In this document: positions 16,448 to 24,760 of the stretch, in pieces
How the letters are laid out: the number at the start of each line of letters is the position of its first letter
How positions within the stretch are numbered: the first letter of the stretch is position 1
Source of the DNA: a virus
Virus record (IMG/VR): IMGVR_UViG_3300046028_002417
Location: 1 to 40,249 of that record
Reading direction: 5' to 3' (one strand)
DNA: 40,249 nucleotides
Translations under genes and position numbers: made by a program
Notes under the pieces: model-generated
What the model was told of the DNA's origin: nothing
Databases searched by the model: none
What the model saw: the letters and a program-made list of their open reading frames with translations, nothing else

Positions 16448-19400
16448 ATGTCTGAACAAGCCAACAATTTACGTTCAAAAGCATTTTATCGGATCGTTGA
16501 TCTGGTCGCGGAAGGACCAATTGAAGGATTGGTCGATGGTGAAAAGTCAATTTTTCTGGATGGCACTCCGCTTCGCAGTGAAGACAACACGCTGAACTTT
16601 AAGAACGTTGTCATTGACAGCCGCACTGGCACAAACAGCCAAACCTATATGGCTGGCTTCGGCGGCGTTGAGTCTGAAACATTGGTTTCTACTGAAGTCA
16701 CAAAAGTCACTCCAGTCGTTCGGACGATTAGCGGCGCTGATGTAAATGCGGTTCGAGTGACTTTATCCGTGCCATCGTTGTATCAACAAAGCACAAGCAC
16801 TGGTGATATTTTCGGAATATCCGTTAATTATGAAATTCAGGTTCAACCATCTGGCGGCAGTTATACGACGCAGGTCAATGGAACAATCAGCGGAAAAACG
16901 AACTCAAAATATCAAAAAGCGCATCGGGTCGAACTGACTGGCACTGGTCCGTGGAATGTGCGTGTCGTGCGAATTACTAATGACGCTGCAACTGCAAACA
17001 TTCAAAACAAAACATTTTGGGAATCTTATTCAACCATCATTGACAACAAATTCCGTTATCCGAATTCTGCTGTCGTTGGTGTAAAGATTGACGCGGAGCA
17101 GTTTTCGTCTGTGCCGTCGCGTGCGTATGATCTGAAGCTGCTGCAGGTTAAGATACCCAGCAACTACAACCCGACAACACGAGTTTACACTGGCGTTTGG
17201 GACGGTACATTCAATATTGCCTGGACTGACAATCCAGCCTGGGTTTTTTATGATCTGCTGACAAATACCCGTTACGGGCTGGGCAATTTTATTGAAGACA
17301 GCCAGGTCGACAAATGGGCGTTGTACCAAGTCTCGCGGTATTGCGACGATCTGGTTCCTGACGGGTTTGGTGGCACTGAACCGCGTTTTACCTGCAACAT
17401 CTACATGCAGACCAGAGCCGAAGCCTATAAGGTCATGCAGGATTTGGCATCAGTATTTCGTGGCATGTCCTACTGGGCCAGCGGCGCTGTCACAGTGTCC
17501 CAAGATGCTCCGCAGGATGCTGCGTATTTGTACACGCCGGCAAACGTCATTGATGGCGTGTTCAGCTACGCTGGCAGCAGTTCTAAGGCACGACACACGG
17601 TCGCGCTGGTCACATGGAACGACCCAGATGACTTCTACAAACAGAAAGTCGAGTATGTCGAAGATGCCGACGGGATCGTTCGTTACGGCGTCGTGCAGAC
17701 TGAAGTGGTCGCAACCGGATGCACAAGTCAAGGACAAGCAAACCGTGTCGGTCGCTGGCTGCTGTACACAGAACAAAGCGAATCTGAGGTCGTGACGTTC
17801 AAGGCTGGTCTGGAAGGCGCTATTGCGTCGCCTGGTCAGGTCATCAAGGTCGCCGACCCGACCAGGGCAGGAACTCGGCGCGGCGGCAGAATCGCAACAG
17901 CAACGGCGACGGCTGTCACGCTGGACACAGTCACGACGGTCACAGGCGTCAATCAGCAGCTGTCTGTCATTTTGCCAGACGGCAGTGTCGAGCAGCGAAC
18001 CATATCTTTGATTGCCGGCGCTGTCGTTACCGTATCGCCGTCATTCAGTACAGCGCCTGCAGCAGGCAGCATCTGGATGATCACAACCGACAGCCTGGAC
18101 GCGCAGTTGTTTCGTGTCGTGTCTGTGGTCGAGGGCGAAGAAGGGTTTGACATTTCGGCGCTGGCCTACAATCCCAGCAAATACGATGCGATTGAACTAG
18201 GTCTGGAATTGCAGACTAGAGACATTACACAACTGAACGTCACACCGGCTGCGCCAGTATCAGTCACACTGACTGAGTCGCTGTACACTTACCAAGCGGA
18301 GGTTCGCTGCAAAGTGTCTGTCAGCTGGCCGAACGTTGATGGCGCGACTAGCTACCTGGTGCAATGGTCGAAGGATGACGCAAACTTTGAGACTGCAGAG
18401 ACAAGCGCCAACGACTACGAAATACTGAACACAACGCCTGGCGTGTTTGTTGTCGATGTCTTCAGCGTTAATGCCATCGGAACGCAGTCAGTCAACCCTG
18501 TCAGCGGAACAATCACAGCCATCGGCAAGACTGCGCCGCCAGCCAATGTGACCGGCTTTGATGCTGTGATCGATCCAAACATCGGCGTTACGTTGATCTG
18601 GGATCGAATCGCCGATCTGGACTTAGACAGCTATGAAGTCCGCGAGGGCGCGATCTGGAACACTGCAACACCGCTGGGTCAGGTCAAAGGTACATCATTA
18701 AAACTTGGATTGATCCAGGAAGCGGCAACAACCTACCTGATCAAGGCGCTGGACACTTCCGGCAACTACAGCACCAACGAAGCCAGCCGGGTCGTGGACT
18801 TGGCGGTTGCTGCAGCGCCAACCGTGGCAGGATCGTTTGCCGGCGAGAATATCGTTCTGACATGGGGCGCGGTCACTGGCGATTTGGCAACAGACGCCTA
18901 TGCGATCCGCTACGGCGCATCATTTGCCGCCGGCACATCATTGGGAACTATTAAGGGAACAAGTTTTGCAACACGCGCACAGTGGTCTGGAAGCCGGACG
19001 TTCTGGATCGCTGCCGTCGATTTGGCTGGCAATTTTGGCGCAGCCGGCAGTTTTGTTGCAACCATTACAGCGCCAAGCGCCATCACAGTTACGCAGGAAG
19101 TAATTGACAACAACGTCCTTTTAAAATGGGGCGACGCAACGCAGACGCTGCCGATTGAATATTACGAACTGCGCAAGGGCGCGACCTATGCAAGCGCGTC
19201 AGTTATCGGTCGAATATCCAGCAGGTTTTCCGCGATCTTTGAGTCCAGCGGCGGCACGTTTACCTACTGGGTCAATGGCGTTGATGTCGCCGGCAACACA
19301 GGCACACCGTCATCTGTTACGGCGCTGGTCAATCAGCCGCCGGATTACCAGCTGCAGTTTGACCAGAACAGCACGTTTGCCGGCACGAAGTCGGGTTTTT

Positions 19401-20059
19401 TCCAAGATTCATCTGGGCAGTATGTAACACCAGTCGACACGACCGAAACCTGGGAGTCGCACTTTACCAGCCGCAGCTGGGCATCGCCGCAGGCACAAGT
19501 TACAGCAGGATTTGACCGCTACATCATGCCGGCGGCAGCGTCTGGGTCATACGAAGAAACCATCGACTATGGCACGGTCTTGGCTGCAACCAAGATCACG
19601 ACAACGCTGACTTATTCGACGGTCGCCGGCACAGTCACGGTCACGCCGCAGATCAGCGTTCGCAAATTGATAACCGACCCTTGGACGGATTACGCCGGTC
19701 TAAGTTCCGTATTTGTCACGGATTTTCGTTATGTGAAGGTCAGTTATACGTTTACACAGACAGGCGGCGCGAACATCGTATCCGTTACAGGATTAAACGT
19801 GCGTTTCGATGTAAAATTGAAGAATGACGCCGGCACTGTGGCGGCTGTGTCAACCGACAGCGGCGGCACGACGGTTCCGTTTACTGTGTCATTTGTTGAT
19901 GTGCAGAGCATCACACTGTCGCCGGCAGGCACTGCTGCGCGGATTGCGGTTTACGATTTTGTCGATGTTCCGAACCCGACGTCATTCAAGGTACTGCTGT
20001 TCGACACAAGCGGGACGCGGGTTTCTGGCAATGTCGGATGGTCGGTTAAGGGCATTTAA
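16448..20059 (+). CDS. Tail tip / host specificity protein J-like
   Basis: A 1203-aa central tail-tip protein. The N-terminus (NNLRSKAFYRIVDLVAEGPIE, then GEKSIFLDGTPL) and the region near 240-300 (WDGTFNIAWTDNPAWVFYDLL, NTRYGLG) are typical of lambda gpJ. From about residue 598 to 970 there are four fibronectin type III-like modules with the recurring pattern of LTW or LKWG strands and xYELRxG turns. The last 230 residues are beta-rich and are the likely receptor-contacting or fibre-attaching part. Fibre genes follow directly. Confidence 0.93.
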   Translation: MSEQANNLRSKAFYRIVDLVAEGPIEGLVDGEKSIFLDGTPLRSEDNTLNFKNVVIDSRTGTNSQTYMAGFGGVESETLVSTEVTKVTPVVRTISGADVNAVRVTLSVPSLYQQSTSTGDIFGISVNYEIQVQPSGGSYTTQVNGTISGKTNSKYQKAHRVELTGTGPWNVRVVRITNDAATANIQNKTFWESYSTIIDNKFRYPNSAVVGVKIDAEQFSSVPSRAYDLKLLQVKIPSNYNPTTRVYTGVWDGTFNIAWTDNPAWVFYDLLTNTRYGLGNFIEDSQVDKWALYQVSRYCDDLVPDGFGGTEPRFTCNIYMQTRAEAYKVMQDLASVFRGMSYWASGAVTVSQDAPQDAAYLYTPANVIDGVFSYAGSSSKARHTVALVTWNDPDDFYKQKVEYVEDADGIVRYGVVQTEVVATGCTSQGQANRVGRWLLYTEQSESEVVTFKAGLEGAIASPGQVIKVADPTRAGTRRGGRIATATATAVTLDTVTTVTGVNQQLSVILPDGSVEQRTISLIAGAVVTVSPSFSTAPAAGSIWMITTDSLDAQLFRVVSVVEGEEGFDISALAYNPSKYDAIELGLELQTRDITQLNVTPAAPVSVTLTESLYTYQAEVRCKVSVSWPNVDGATSYLVQWSKDDANFETAETSANDYEILNTTPGVFVVDVFSVNAIGTQSVNPVSGTITAIGKTAPPANVTGFDAVIDPNIGVTLIWDRIADLDLDSYEVREGAIWNTATPLGQVKGTSLKLGLIQEAATTYLIKALDTSGNYSTNEASRVVDLAVAAAPTVAGSFAGENIVLTWGAVTGDLATDAYAIRYGASFAAGTSLGTIKGTSFATRAQWSGSRTFWIAAVDLAGNFGAAGSFVATITAPSAITVTQEVIDNNVLLKWGDATQTLPIEYYELRKGATYASASVIGRISSRFSAIFESSGGTFTYWVNGVDVAGNTGTPSSVTALVNQPPDYQLQFDQNSTFAGTKSGFFQDSSGQYVTPVDTTETWESHFTSRSWASPQAQVTAGFDRYIMPAAASGSYEETIDYGTVLAATKITTTLTYSTVAGTVTVTPQISVRKLITDPWTDYAGLSSVFVTDFRYVKVSYTFTQTGGANIVSVTGLNVRFDVKLKNDAGTVAAVSTDSGGTTVPFTVSFVDVQSITLSPAGTAARIAVYDFVDVPNPTSFKVLLFDTSGTRVSGNVGWSVKGI

Positions 20060-20062
20060 AAC

Positions 20063-21109
20063 ATGGCAAACTGGTCACTACCCACACTCACATCGACATA
20101 CACGAATTTCCTGTCTGAACTGCAGGCAAGGGACACCGATGTCGCATTGCAATTCAGCGGAACAACGTCGACCAATATTCCGACCGGCGCGATCCAATGG
20201 GACAGCACCGCGAATCGGTGGAAGAAATGGAACGGCACAGCGTGGGCTGAACTGGCAGCGACCTACGCGCTGACGAATGTATCCACGACCGGCACGCTGG
20301 CAGTCGGCACGACTTCGACGTTTACCGGCAACGCAACGTTCAACGGCGCATCGCCGGTCATCAGCGCCAAAGCAGGACCGACTTCAGGACAGCAGCATAC
20401 GATTCCAGCTGTCACATCTGACACGTTCACGCTGAATGGCGCGACGCAGACGCTGACCGGCAAGACACTAACTTCGCCTACGATCAATGGCGGCGCACGC
20501 AGCGGCACGTTTTCTGGCAATCATACCAATTCAGGTCAGGTTACATTCAGCGAAGGCACTGCGCCGATCATCACGGCGCGACTGGGTCCGTCATCGACGC
20601 AGCAGCACGTTCTGCCGGTCGTGGCATCTGATACCGTGGCACTGCTGGCTGCAACTCAGACTCTGTCCGGCAAGACACTGACTTCGCCGGCCATCAACAC
20701 GGCGACCATTGCAGGCGGCACGATCAACAACGCAGCCATCGGCGGCACGACTGCAGCAGCTGGCGCGTTCACGACGCTGTCGGCATCTGGTCAGCTGACG
20801 CTATCCAGCACTGGCGCGGCGATAATGAACGTCGGCACAACGGCGCAACGTCCGACACCATCGACCGGAATGTTCCGCTTCAATTCAACACTGAGCAAGT
20901 TCGAAGGCTACACCGGCGCAGCCTGGGGCAGTGTCGGCGGCGGCGCGACTGGCGGCGGGGCGGACGAAGTATTTGTCGAGAACAGCCAGACCGTGACAAC
21001 GAACTACACGATCACATCCGGTAAGTCGGCAATGTCAGCGGGGCCGGTCACAATCAATAGCGGTATCAGCGTGACGCTGCCGTCCGGCAGTCGCTGGGTT
21101 ATCGTTTAA
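20063..21109 (+). CDS. Tail fibre protein
   Basis: A 348-aa, Thr/Ser/Gly-rich protein next to J. Residues 45-65 (GAIQWDSTANRWKKWNGTAW) form a small Trp-rich module often seen at the head of fibres, and residues 270-290 repeat the same motif type (MFRFNSTLSKFEGYTGAAW). Two copies of a TQTLxGKTLTSPxIN motif (about 135-150 and 195-210) mark repeated fibre shaft units. The C-terminus ends in a short strand-rich domain (TSGKSAMSAGPVTINSGISV). Trimeric fibre structure is inferred from these repeats. Confidence 0.8.
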   Translation: MANWSLPTLTSTYTNFLSELQARDTDVALQFSGTTSTNIPTGAIQWDSTANRWKKWNGTAWAELAATYALTNVSTTGTLAVGTTSTFTGNATFNGASPVISAKAGPTSGQQHTIPAVTSDTFTLNGATQTLTGKTLTSPTINGGARSGTFSGNHTNSGQVTFSEGTAPIITARLGPSSTQQHVLPVVASDTVALLAATQTLSGKTLTSPAINTATIAGGTINNAAIGGTTAAAGAFTTLSASGQLTLSSTGAAIMNVGTTAQRPTPSTGMFRFNSTLSKFEGYTGAAWGSVGGGATGGGADEVFVENSQTVTTNYTITSGKSAMSAGPVTINSGISVTLPSGSRWVIV

Positions 21110-21118
21110 GGGGAAAGT

Positions 21119-21688
21119 ATGAGCCTGGTATTAAATAGCAGCGGCGGCGGGTCGGTTACGATTGAAGAACCGACAACCGCTTCGAATTTCACGCAGACGC
21201 TGGCGAACGCTAATGGCACGCTTGCGCCGATTGTGAGTGGCACAGCAATTACGCTGACTAATCAAACTGCTCCTGGCTTTACTGGGCTACCTTCGTGGGC
21301 CAAGCGGATTACGGTGATGCTTAGTGGGGTGAGTACAAGTAGTACCGGAAACCCTCTGATTCAGTTAGGTGACGCTGGCGGGTATGAAACTACAGGGTAT
21401 GCAGCAACGTCAACAAATCAAAGCGGAACTGTTGTGTCTTACACTACTGCGTTTGGCATAAATAACGCAAGTGCTTCAGCAGTTATGCACGGAGTCATAA
21501 CTATGGTTTTGTTAGCTGCAAGTTCTAATACTTGGGCTGTTCAGGGAGCTGTTAGCTTAGGCGCTGGCGGCGGGTCGTATTATATTGCGGGATCAAAATC
21601 GCTTTCTGACACGCTCACAAGCGTCCGTTTGTTTATTGACGGGACTCAGTTTTTCGACGCCGGCACAATAAATATTATGTGGGAATAA
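21119..21688 (+). CDS. Putative tail fibre tip / receptor-binding protein
   Basis: A 189-aa protein with the N-terminal module LVLNSSGGGSVTIEEPTTA, common as the first segment of phage fibre proteins, followed by a beta-rich C-terminal domain (FTGLPSWAKRITVMLSGVST, QLGDAGGYETTGY). Base composition is richer in A and T than the upstream structural genes and leucine/proline codons differ (CTA, CCT), suggesting recent exchange of the adhesin. It has a GGGGAAAG Shine-Dalgarno. Two more short fibre-like genes follow. Confidence 0.7.
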   Translation: MSLVLNSSGGGSVTIEEPTTASNFTQTLANANGTLAPIVSGTAITLTNQTAPGFTGLPSWAKRITVMLSGVSTSSTGNPLIQLGDAGGYETTGYAATSTNQSGTVVSYTTAFGINNASASAVMHGVITMVLLAASSNTWAVQGAVSLGAGGGSYYIAGSKSLSDTLTSVRLFIDGTQFFDAGTINIMWE

Positions 21689-21689
21689 A

Positions 21690-22091
21690 ATGTCTACTCT
21701 TACAGTCGGAACCATACAGTCGAACACGACAGCGCCGCCAGCGGTTACTAACTCTGCCGGCACTGAGATCGGCACGTTCTGTCGGGCGTGGGTGAACTTT
21801 AATGGTACGGGCGTGGTCGCTATTCGTGCGGCGTTTAATGTATCGAGTATCACGGATAACGGTACGGGCGATTACACTGTAAATTTTACGACTGCGATGC
21901 CGGATGCGAATTATGCAGCGGTGACAACGTCGCGGTACACAGATACAAATAACAACCAAGCGTTAATACAAAATGTAAAGTCTGGGGGTACGTACTCAAC
22001 TTCAGCGGTTCAGGTGTTATCCACAAGTGCTATTGGATCATCGTCTGGAACGCTGGACGTAATAATGTTTAACGTCGCCATCTTCCGCTAG
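21690..22091 (+). CDS. Short fibre-like protein, paralogue 1
   Basis: A 133-aa protein in two parts: an N-terminal anchoring-type segment (MSTLTVGTIQSNTTAPPAV) and an adhesin-like domain containing AWVNFNGTGVVAIRAAFNV and TTAMPDANYAAV. The second part is closely similar, in protein and DNA, to residues about 27-80 of the gene at 22149. The module is common at C-termini of phage fibre proteins. It directly follows the previous gene by one base. Receptor binding is inferred. Confidence 0.72.
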   Translation: MSTLTVGTIQSNTTAPPAVTNSAGTEIGTFCRAWVNFNGTGVVAIRAAFNVSSITDNGTGDYTVNFTTAMPDANYAAVTTSRYTDTNNNQALIQNVKSGGTYSTSAVQVLSTSAIGSSSGTLDVIMFNVAIFR

Positions 22092-22098
22092 ACCCCAC

Positions 22099-22152
22099 AT
22101 GAACCCTAAAGACAAACCTAACACGAAAGGCAGGGCCGATGTGTGGCGATGA
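22099..22152 (+). CDS. Possible 17-codon coupling ORF
   Basis: A minimal reading frame, MNPKDKPNTKGRADVWR, begins 7 nt after the previous stop and ends with TGA overlapping the ATG at 22149 (ATGA). It could be a short translated spacer that couples expression of the next gene. Nothing else supports it as a functional protein. Confidence 0.25.
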   Translation: MNPKDKPNTKGRADVWR

Positions 22153-22523
22153 CATTCGACGGAACCGCCGGGATTACATACCCAGATGCCACTGTTCAGG
22201 CGACTGGTGAGGGGCGGGCGAAAGCGTGGGTGAATTTTAATGGCACTGGGACTGTGGCGATACGGGCGAGTTTTAATGTGTCCAGCATCACAGACAACGG
22301 GACTGGCGCGTACACAGCAAATTTCACGACAGCAATGCCAGACGCAAACTACGCGATAGTGGCTACCAGTGGCGACGGAGCGTCAACGAACTACAGAGTC
22401 GTGCAAGTAAGCGATGTAACAACACCAACAACGTCGGCAGTTCGGCTGCAGACACTAACGCAGAACAGTGGCAATCCGCAGGCAACAGACCACAGCAGAG
22501 TATCGGTCGTTATCTTTGAATAA
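22149..22523 (+). CDS. Short fibre-like protein, paralogue 2
   Basis: A 124-aa protein starting MTFDGTAGITYPDATVQATG, a typical fibre N-terminal module, then KAWVNFNGTGTVAIRASFNV and TTAMPDANYAIV. It shares the adhesin-like core with the gene at 21690 but has a different N-terminus and a different last 45 residues. I prefer the ATG at 22149; a GTG two codons upstream (22143) is an alternative. The arrangement suggests duplication of one module followed by recombination of its flanks. Confidence 0.72.
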   Translation: MTFDGTAGITYPDATVQATGEGRAKAWVNFNGTGTVAIRASFNVSSITDNGTGAYTANFTTAMPDANYAIVATSGDGASTNYRVVQVSDVTTPTTSAVRLQTLTQNSGNPQATDHSRVSVVIFE

Positions 22524-22535
22524 TGAGGGGAATAA

Positions 22536-22724
22536 ATGGACAAGCGAATAATCTACAAAACACCCGAAGGCGGCGTCGCCGTGATCATTCCATCGCCGAA
22601 CTGCGGCATGACGATTGAGCAGATCGCGGCGAAGGATGTGCCAGCCGGCATTCCGTATCACATTATTGACGCTGCAGACATTCCGTCCGACCGCACGTTT
22701 CGCAACGCATGGGAGATCGAATAA
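22536..22724 (+). CDS. Small conserved-type protein after tail fibres
   Basis: A 62-aa protein (IYKTPEGGVAVIIPSPN, then IEQIAAKDVPAGIPYHIID) with an AGGGGA Shine-Dalgarno. Short proteins of this pattern regularly sit after fibre genes in proteobacterial phages and sometimes form part of fibre-assembly genes. Its stop codon overlaps the next ATG (TAATG). Function not known; a chaperone or tail-associated role is inferred from position. Confidence 0.7.
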   Translation: MDKRIIYKTPEGGVAVIIPSPNCGMTIEQIAAKDVPAGIPYHIIDAADIPSDRTFRNAWEIE

Positions 22725-22951
22725 TGATCAAGATCAATATCACAAAAGCGCAAGACATCACCAAAGACCGCCTGCGGGCAGAGCGTGCGCCGCTGCTGTC
22801 GGCGCTTGATGTAGAATATATGCGGGCGACTGAGACAGCCAACGGCGTCAAGCTGGCCGAAATCGCAGCTGAGAAACAGCGCCTGCGCGATGTGACAAAG
22901 CAGGTCAATGGCGTCACCGATCTGCAGGAACTTAAATCCATCAAGGTCTAA
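22724..22951 (+). CDS. Tail fibre assembly / XkdW-like small protein
   Basis: A 75-aa helical protein starting MIKINITKAQDITKDRLR. The pattern of LRAERAPLLSALDVEYMRA, then a KQRLRDVT helix and an EL-K-I end, resembles small phage proteins annotated as XkdW-like or tail assembly chaperones found next to fibre genes. I chose the ATG at 22724, coupled to the previous stop; an upstream start at 22709 would extend into that gene. The family match is from memory. Confidence 0.68.
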   Translation: MIKINITKAQDITKDRLRAERAPLLSALDVEYMRATETANGVKLAEIAAEKQRLRDVTKQVNGVTDLQELKSIKV

Positions 22952-22952
22952 C

Positions 22953-23159
22953 ATGACAGAAATCGACCCGCAGGACTTTGGCGAACTACGCGCCAACGTC
23001 AAGACGCTGACAGCTGAGATTCATTTGCTGCGCAAGGATATGCAGCAGGTCAATGCAATGCTGAACCAGGGCAAGGGCGGACTGTACGTCATGCTGCTGG
23101 CTGCTGGCGCAATCGGGTCGGTCTTTACGGTTATGATCAGAAAGATGTTTGGGGGCTAA
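22953..23159 (+). CDS. Small membrane protein of the lysis cassette, XhlA-like or holin-related
   Basis: A 68-aa protein with a soluble helical N-terminus (about residues 8-40, heptad-like LRANVKTLTAEIHLLRKDMQ) and a single transmembrane segment (about 44-62, LYVMLLAAGAIGSVFTVMI). This build, coiled coil plus C-terminal membrane anchor, is like haemolysin XhlA-type lysis proteins. It directly precedes the endolysin gene. It may act as a holin or as an accessory or antiholin to the two-helix protein at 23585. Confidence 0.7.
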   Translation: MTEIDPQDFGELRANVKTLTAEIHLLRKDMQQVNAMLNQGKGGLYVMLLAAGAIGSVFTVMIRKMFGG

Positions 23160-23160
23160 G

Positions 23161-23592
23161 ATGAAGAACAGCCGATCACTGGATGACCTTGTGCCGCCAG
23201 CTGCAGTCAGGGCGCGAAAGTTCCTGCAGGCTGCGAACGACAACGGCATCGACCTGCTGGTCACATCAACGCTGCGCGACAGTGAGGCACAGGCGGCACT
23301 GTATGCGCAGGGTCGCACAAAGCCTGGCAAGATCGTCACAAATGCCAAGCCTGGCCAGTCGTGGCACAACTGGGGCTGCGCGATGGATATCGTTCCGCTG
23401 CGCAATGGAAAGCCGGTCTGGGGTACAACGACCGACGTTGATAAGGCGCTGTGGGACAAGGTCGGGCAGCTGGGCGAACAGGCGGGGCTGGAATGGGCTG
23501 GACGCTGGCGCACGTTCCGCGAGTATGCGCATTTCCAGTATACCGGCGGGCTGAAATTGGCAGACCTGCAGGCCGGGAAGAAAATTGCGTAA
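23161..23592 (+). CDS. Endolysin, M15 family peptidase
   Basis: A 143-aa zinc peptidase of the VanY/L-alanyl-D-glutamate endopeptidase group, predicted to cut peptidoglycan stem peptides at lysis. Zinc ligands are H69 and D76 in SWHNWGCAMD and H124 in EYAHFQY, with E121 as likely catalytic base. There is no signal peptide, so release should need a holin. I chose ATG 23161 (MKNSRSLDD), which follows the previous stop and a G-rich Shine-Dalgarno; a longer form from 23149 is less likely. Confidence 0.93.
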   Translation: MKNSRSLDDLVPPAAVRARKFLQAANDNGIDLLVTSTLRDSEAQAALYAQGRTKPGKIVTNAKPGQSWHNWGCAMDIVPLRNGKPVWGTTTDVDKALWDKVGQLGEQAGLEWAGRWRTFREYAHFQYTGGLKLADLQAGKKIA

Positions 23593-23776
23593 GGTCGCCA
23601 AGTCGCGCACGCTCTGGTTCGCGTTTGCGCTGGCGATGTTTAGCGTTGTCGAAACTCAGGTCGGCGTCTTTCAGAAATACATCGGCGAAGAACATTTCGG
23701 ACTGTTCACGCTGGCCGTGTCAATGACCGTCGCCTGGCTGCGGTTCATTACAACAACGCCGGTCGATGAAAAATGA
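23585..23776 (+). CDS. Holin candidate with two transmembrane segments
   Basis: A 63-aa protein with two hydrophobic helices (about 10-28 and 38-56), a basic N-terminus (MRKVAKSR) and a short polar loop. Size and position between endolysin and spanins fit a small (class II-like) holin. The reading frame begins at TTG 23585, overlapping the endolysin stop by 8 nt; no ATG is available upstream without leaving the frame. The stop overlaps the next gene's ATG (ATGA). Confidence 0.75.
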   Translation: MRKVAKSRTLWFAFALAMFSVVETQVGVFQKYIGEEHFGLFTLAVSMTVAWLRFITTTPVDEK

Positions 23777-24195
23777 TCACAGCATTCCTGCCTGCACTGC
23801 GACCCTATCTGATGCTGATCGCTGCGGCTGCGGCATTTGCAGCCGGTGTCTGGATCGGTCACGGCATGACGGCGGCGAGTTACCGGAAGGACATTATCGC
23901 GGAACAAGCCGCGAAGATCGAAGCAGTCAAACAGGCTGCGGACGCTGTGCAGGCTGCAGCTGTGGAAGCAAACCTGCACGCCGAAGAACTGGAAAAAGCG
24001 AGGGCGCAGCGTGAAATCGTTTATCGAACCATTACCAAGAGCGTCGACAAGATCGTCGACCGTCCTGTTTATCGCACTGACTGCATTGATTCTGACGGGC
24101 TGCGGCACATCAACGAAGCATTACGAGGCGAAGCCGCATCCGATACCGGCCAGTCTGATGCAGCCGTGCCAGGCGCTGACGCCGCTGGAAGGTAA
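23773..24195 (+). CDS. Rz-like inner-membrane spanin
   Basis: A 140-aa protein with an N-terminal transmembrane anchor (about 10-33, LMLIAAAAAFAAGVWIGHGM) and a long periplasmic helical, coiled-coil domain (EQAAKIEAVKQAADAVQ, then EELEKARAQREIVYR). This is the i-spanin architecture; with the outer-membrane lipoprotein encoded inside it, it fuses the two membranes at the last step of lysis of Gram-negative cells. The RPVYRTDCIDSDGL segment near residue 97 is typical of Rz proteins. Confidence 0.9.
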   Translation: MITAFLPALRPYLMLIAAAAAFAAGVWIGHGMTAASYRKDIIAEQAAKIEAVKQAADAVQAAAVEANLHAEELEKARAQREIVYRTITKSVDKIVDRPVYRTDCIDSDGLRHINEALRGEAASDTGQSDAAVPGADAAGR

Positions 24196-24292
24196 GACCG
24201 GCGCAGACGTAGTGCGCAAGTTTGTTGAGGTCGGCAAGATGTATCGGGAGTGCGCAGACGGCAAGCAGAAGCTGATCGACGCCGTCAAGTAG
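24011..24292 (+). CDS. Rz1-like outer-membrane spanin lipoprotein
   Basis: A 93-aa lipoprotein in the +1 frame of the Rz-like gene; its first 185 nt lie within it and it extends beyond its end. The signal sequence ends in the lipobox LTGC (cysteine at about residue 31). After cleavage about 63 residues remain, with prolines (PHPIPASL) near the start as in other o-spanins. Overlapping, out-of-frame o-spanins are the known lambda Rz/Rz1 arrangement. ATG 24011 follows a GCGCAGCG stretch, with only a weak Shine-Dalgarno. Confidence 0.85.
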   Translation: MKSFIEPLPRASTRSSTVLFIALTALILTGCGTSTKHYEAKPHPIPASLMQPCQALTPLEGKTGADVVRKFVEVGKMYRECADGKQKLIDAVK

Positions 24293-24302
24293 AGTTCCCC
24301 TG

Positions 24303-24349
24303 CCGGCCTACGGGCCGGTTTTACCGCCGCAGTCACGGGCGGTTTTTTT
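24303..24349 (+). terminator. Double rho-independent terminator after the lysis genes
   Basis: Two hairpins in tandem. The first has stem CCGGCC/GGCCGG (24303-24308 and 24313-24318), loop TACG and TTTT. The second has stem ACCGCC/GGCGGT (24323-24328 and 24338-24343) and seven Ts at 24343-24349. It closes the late transcript 11 nt after the Rz1 stop codon and overlaps the 3' end of the convergent gene. Confidence 0.92.
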
Positions 24350-24521
24350 CCCTGCGTTCATAGTCGTGTCGGCAATCAACATCGCAGAACTTGGCGTCGG
24401 CTAGAACCGCTTCGTCGCAATTATGGCAGCTGCCGGTCGGCTGCAACTCAGGCCGGCGCACACGCAAGCGCAGCGCCATTTCCTTTTCCATGCGTTCCTG
24501 TGTTAAATCTGCATCGTCCAT
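24333..24521 (-). CDS. Small zinc-ribbon protein
   Basis: A 62-aa protein on the minus strand. The N-terminal half is a charged helix (LTQERMEKEMALRLRVRR); the C-terminal half has CHNC and CDVDC separated by about 14 residues, a Cys4 zinc ribbon, followed by RHDYERREKNRP. Small phage proteins with this CxNC...FCDxDC pattern are widespread and of unknown function; some relatives are compared to DksA/TraR fingers. It converges on the late operon and its end overlaps the late terminator. Confidence 0.8.
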   Translation of the reverse strand: MDDADLTQERMEKEMALRLRVRRPELQPTGSCHNCDEAVLADAKFCDVDCRHDYERREKNRP

Positions 24522-24626
24522 GATATGCCGTGACGTAGGGTAATTGTGGGCGCAATACTGCCAGCAATTATATCTTGCGAACAGGTTAAGGCATTGGAAT
24601 ACTTAGACAATCAACGCCAACACCGG

Positions 24627-24645
24627 AAGCCGGATCCCGGCTTTT
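24627..24645 (+). terminator. Hairpin upstream of the integrase
   Basis: A 7-bp perfect stem AAGCCGG/CCGGCTT with loop ATC, then TT and TATAG. It resembles host-type intrinsic terminators. It lies in the 239-nt gap between the zinc-ribbon gene and the integrase, a plausible position for attP; it may insulate the integrase or be part of an attachment core copied from a host gene end. Confidence 0.5.
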
Positions 24646-24650
24646 ATAGC

Positions 24651-24689
24651 ATCATTGGAAGTCATCAAGCATCATTCGAGATCATTGAA
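24651..24689. repeat. Three ATCATTSGA-type repeats before the integrase
   Basis: ATCATTGGA at 24651, ATCATTCGA at 24671 and ATCATTGAA at 24681, spaced 20 and 10 bp, so on the same helical face. The first two are preceded by AGC. This spacing suits arm-type binding sites for integrase or an excisionase. No promoter could be placed firmly between here and 24761, though a CATAAT box occurs at 24730-24735. Confidence 0.45.
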
Positions 24690-24760
24690 AAAACAGGACT
24701 TTCTGACATTTCGCTGGTAAACCTTTGGGCATAATACACGCCTGACAACTGGGAGCAAAA

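Noticed and set aside
23183-23554. Alternative plus-strand frame of 123 codons inside the endolysin gene.
   Set aside because: Ser/Arg/Cys-rich composition typical of an off-frame reading; unlike the frame at 35014 it shows no recognisable protein pattern.
24546-24734. 62-codon plus-strand frame before the integrase (GTG start).
   Set aside because: It runs through the terminator-like hairpin and the ATCATT repeats, has no Shine-Dalgarno and no recognisable composition; non-coding DNA is the better reading.
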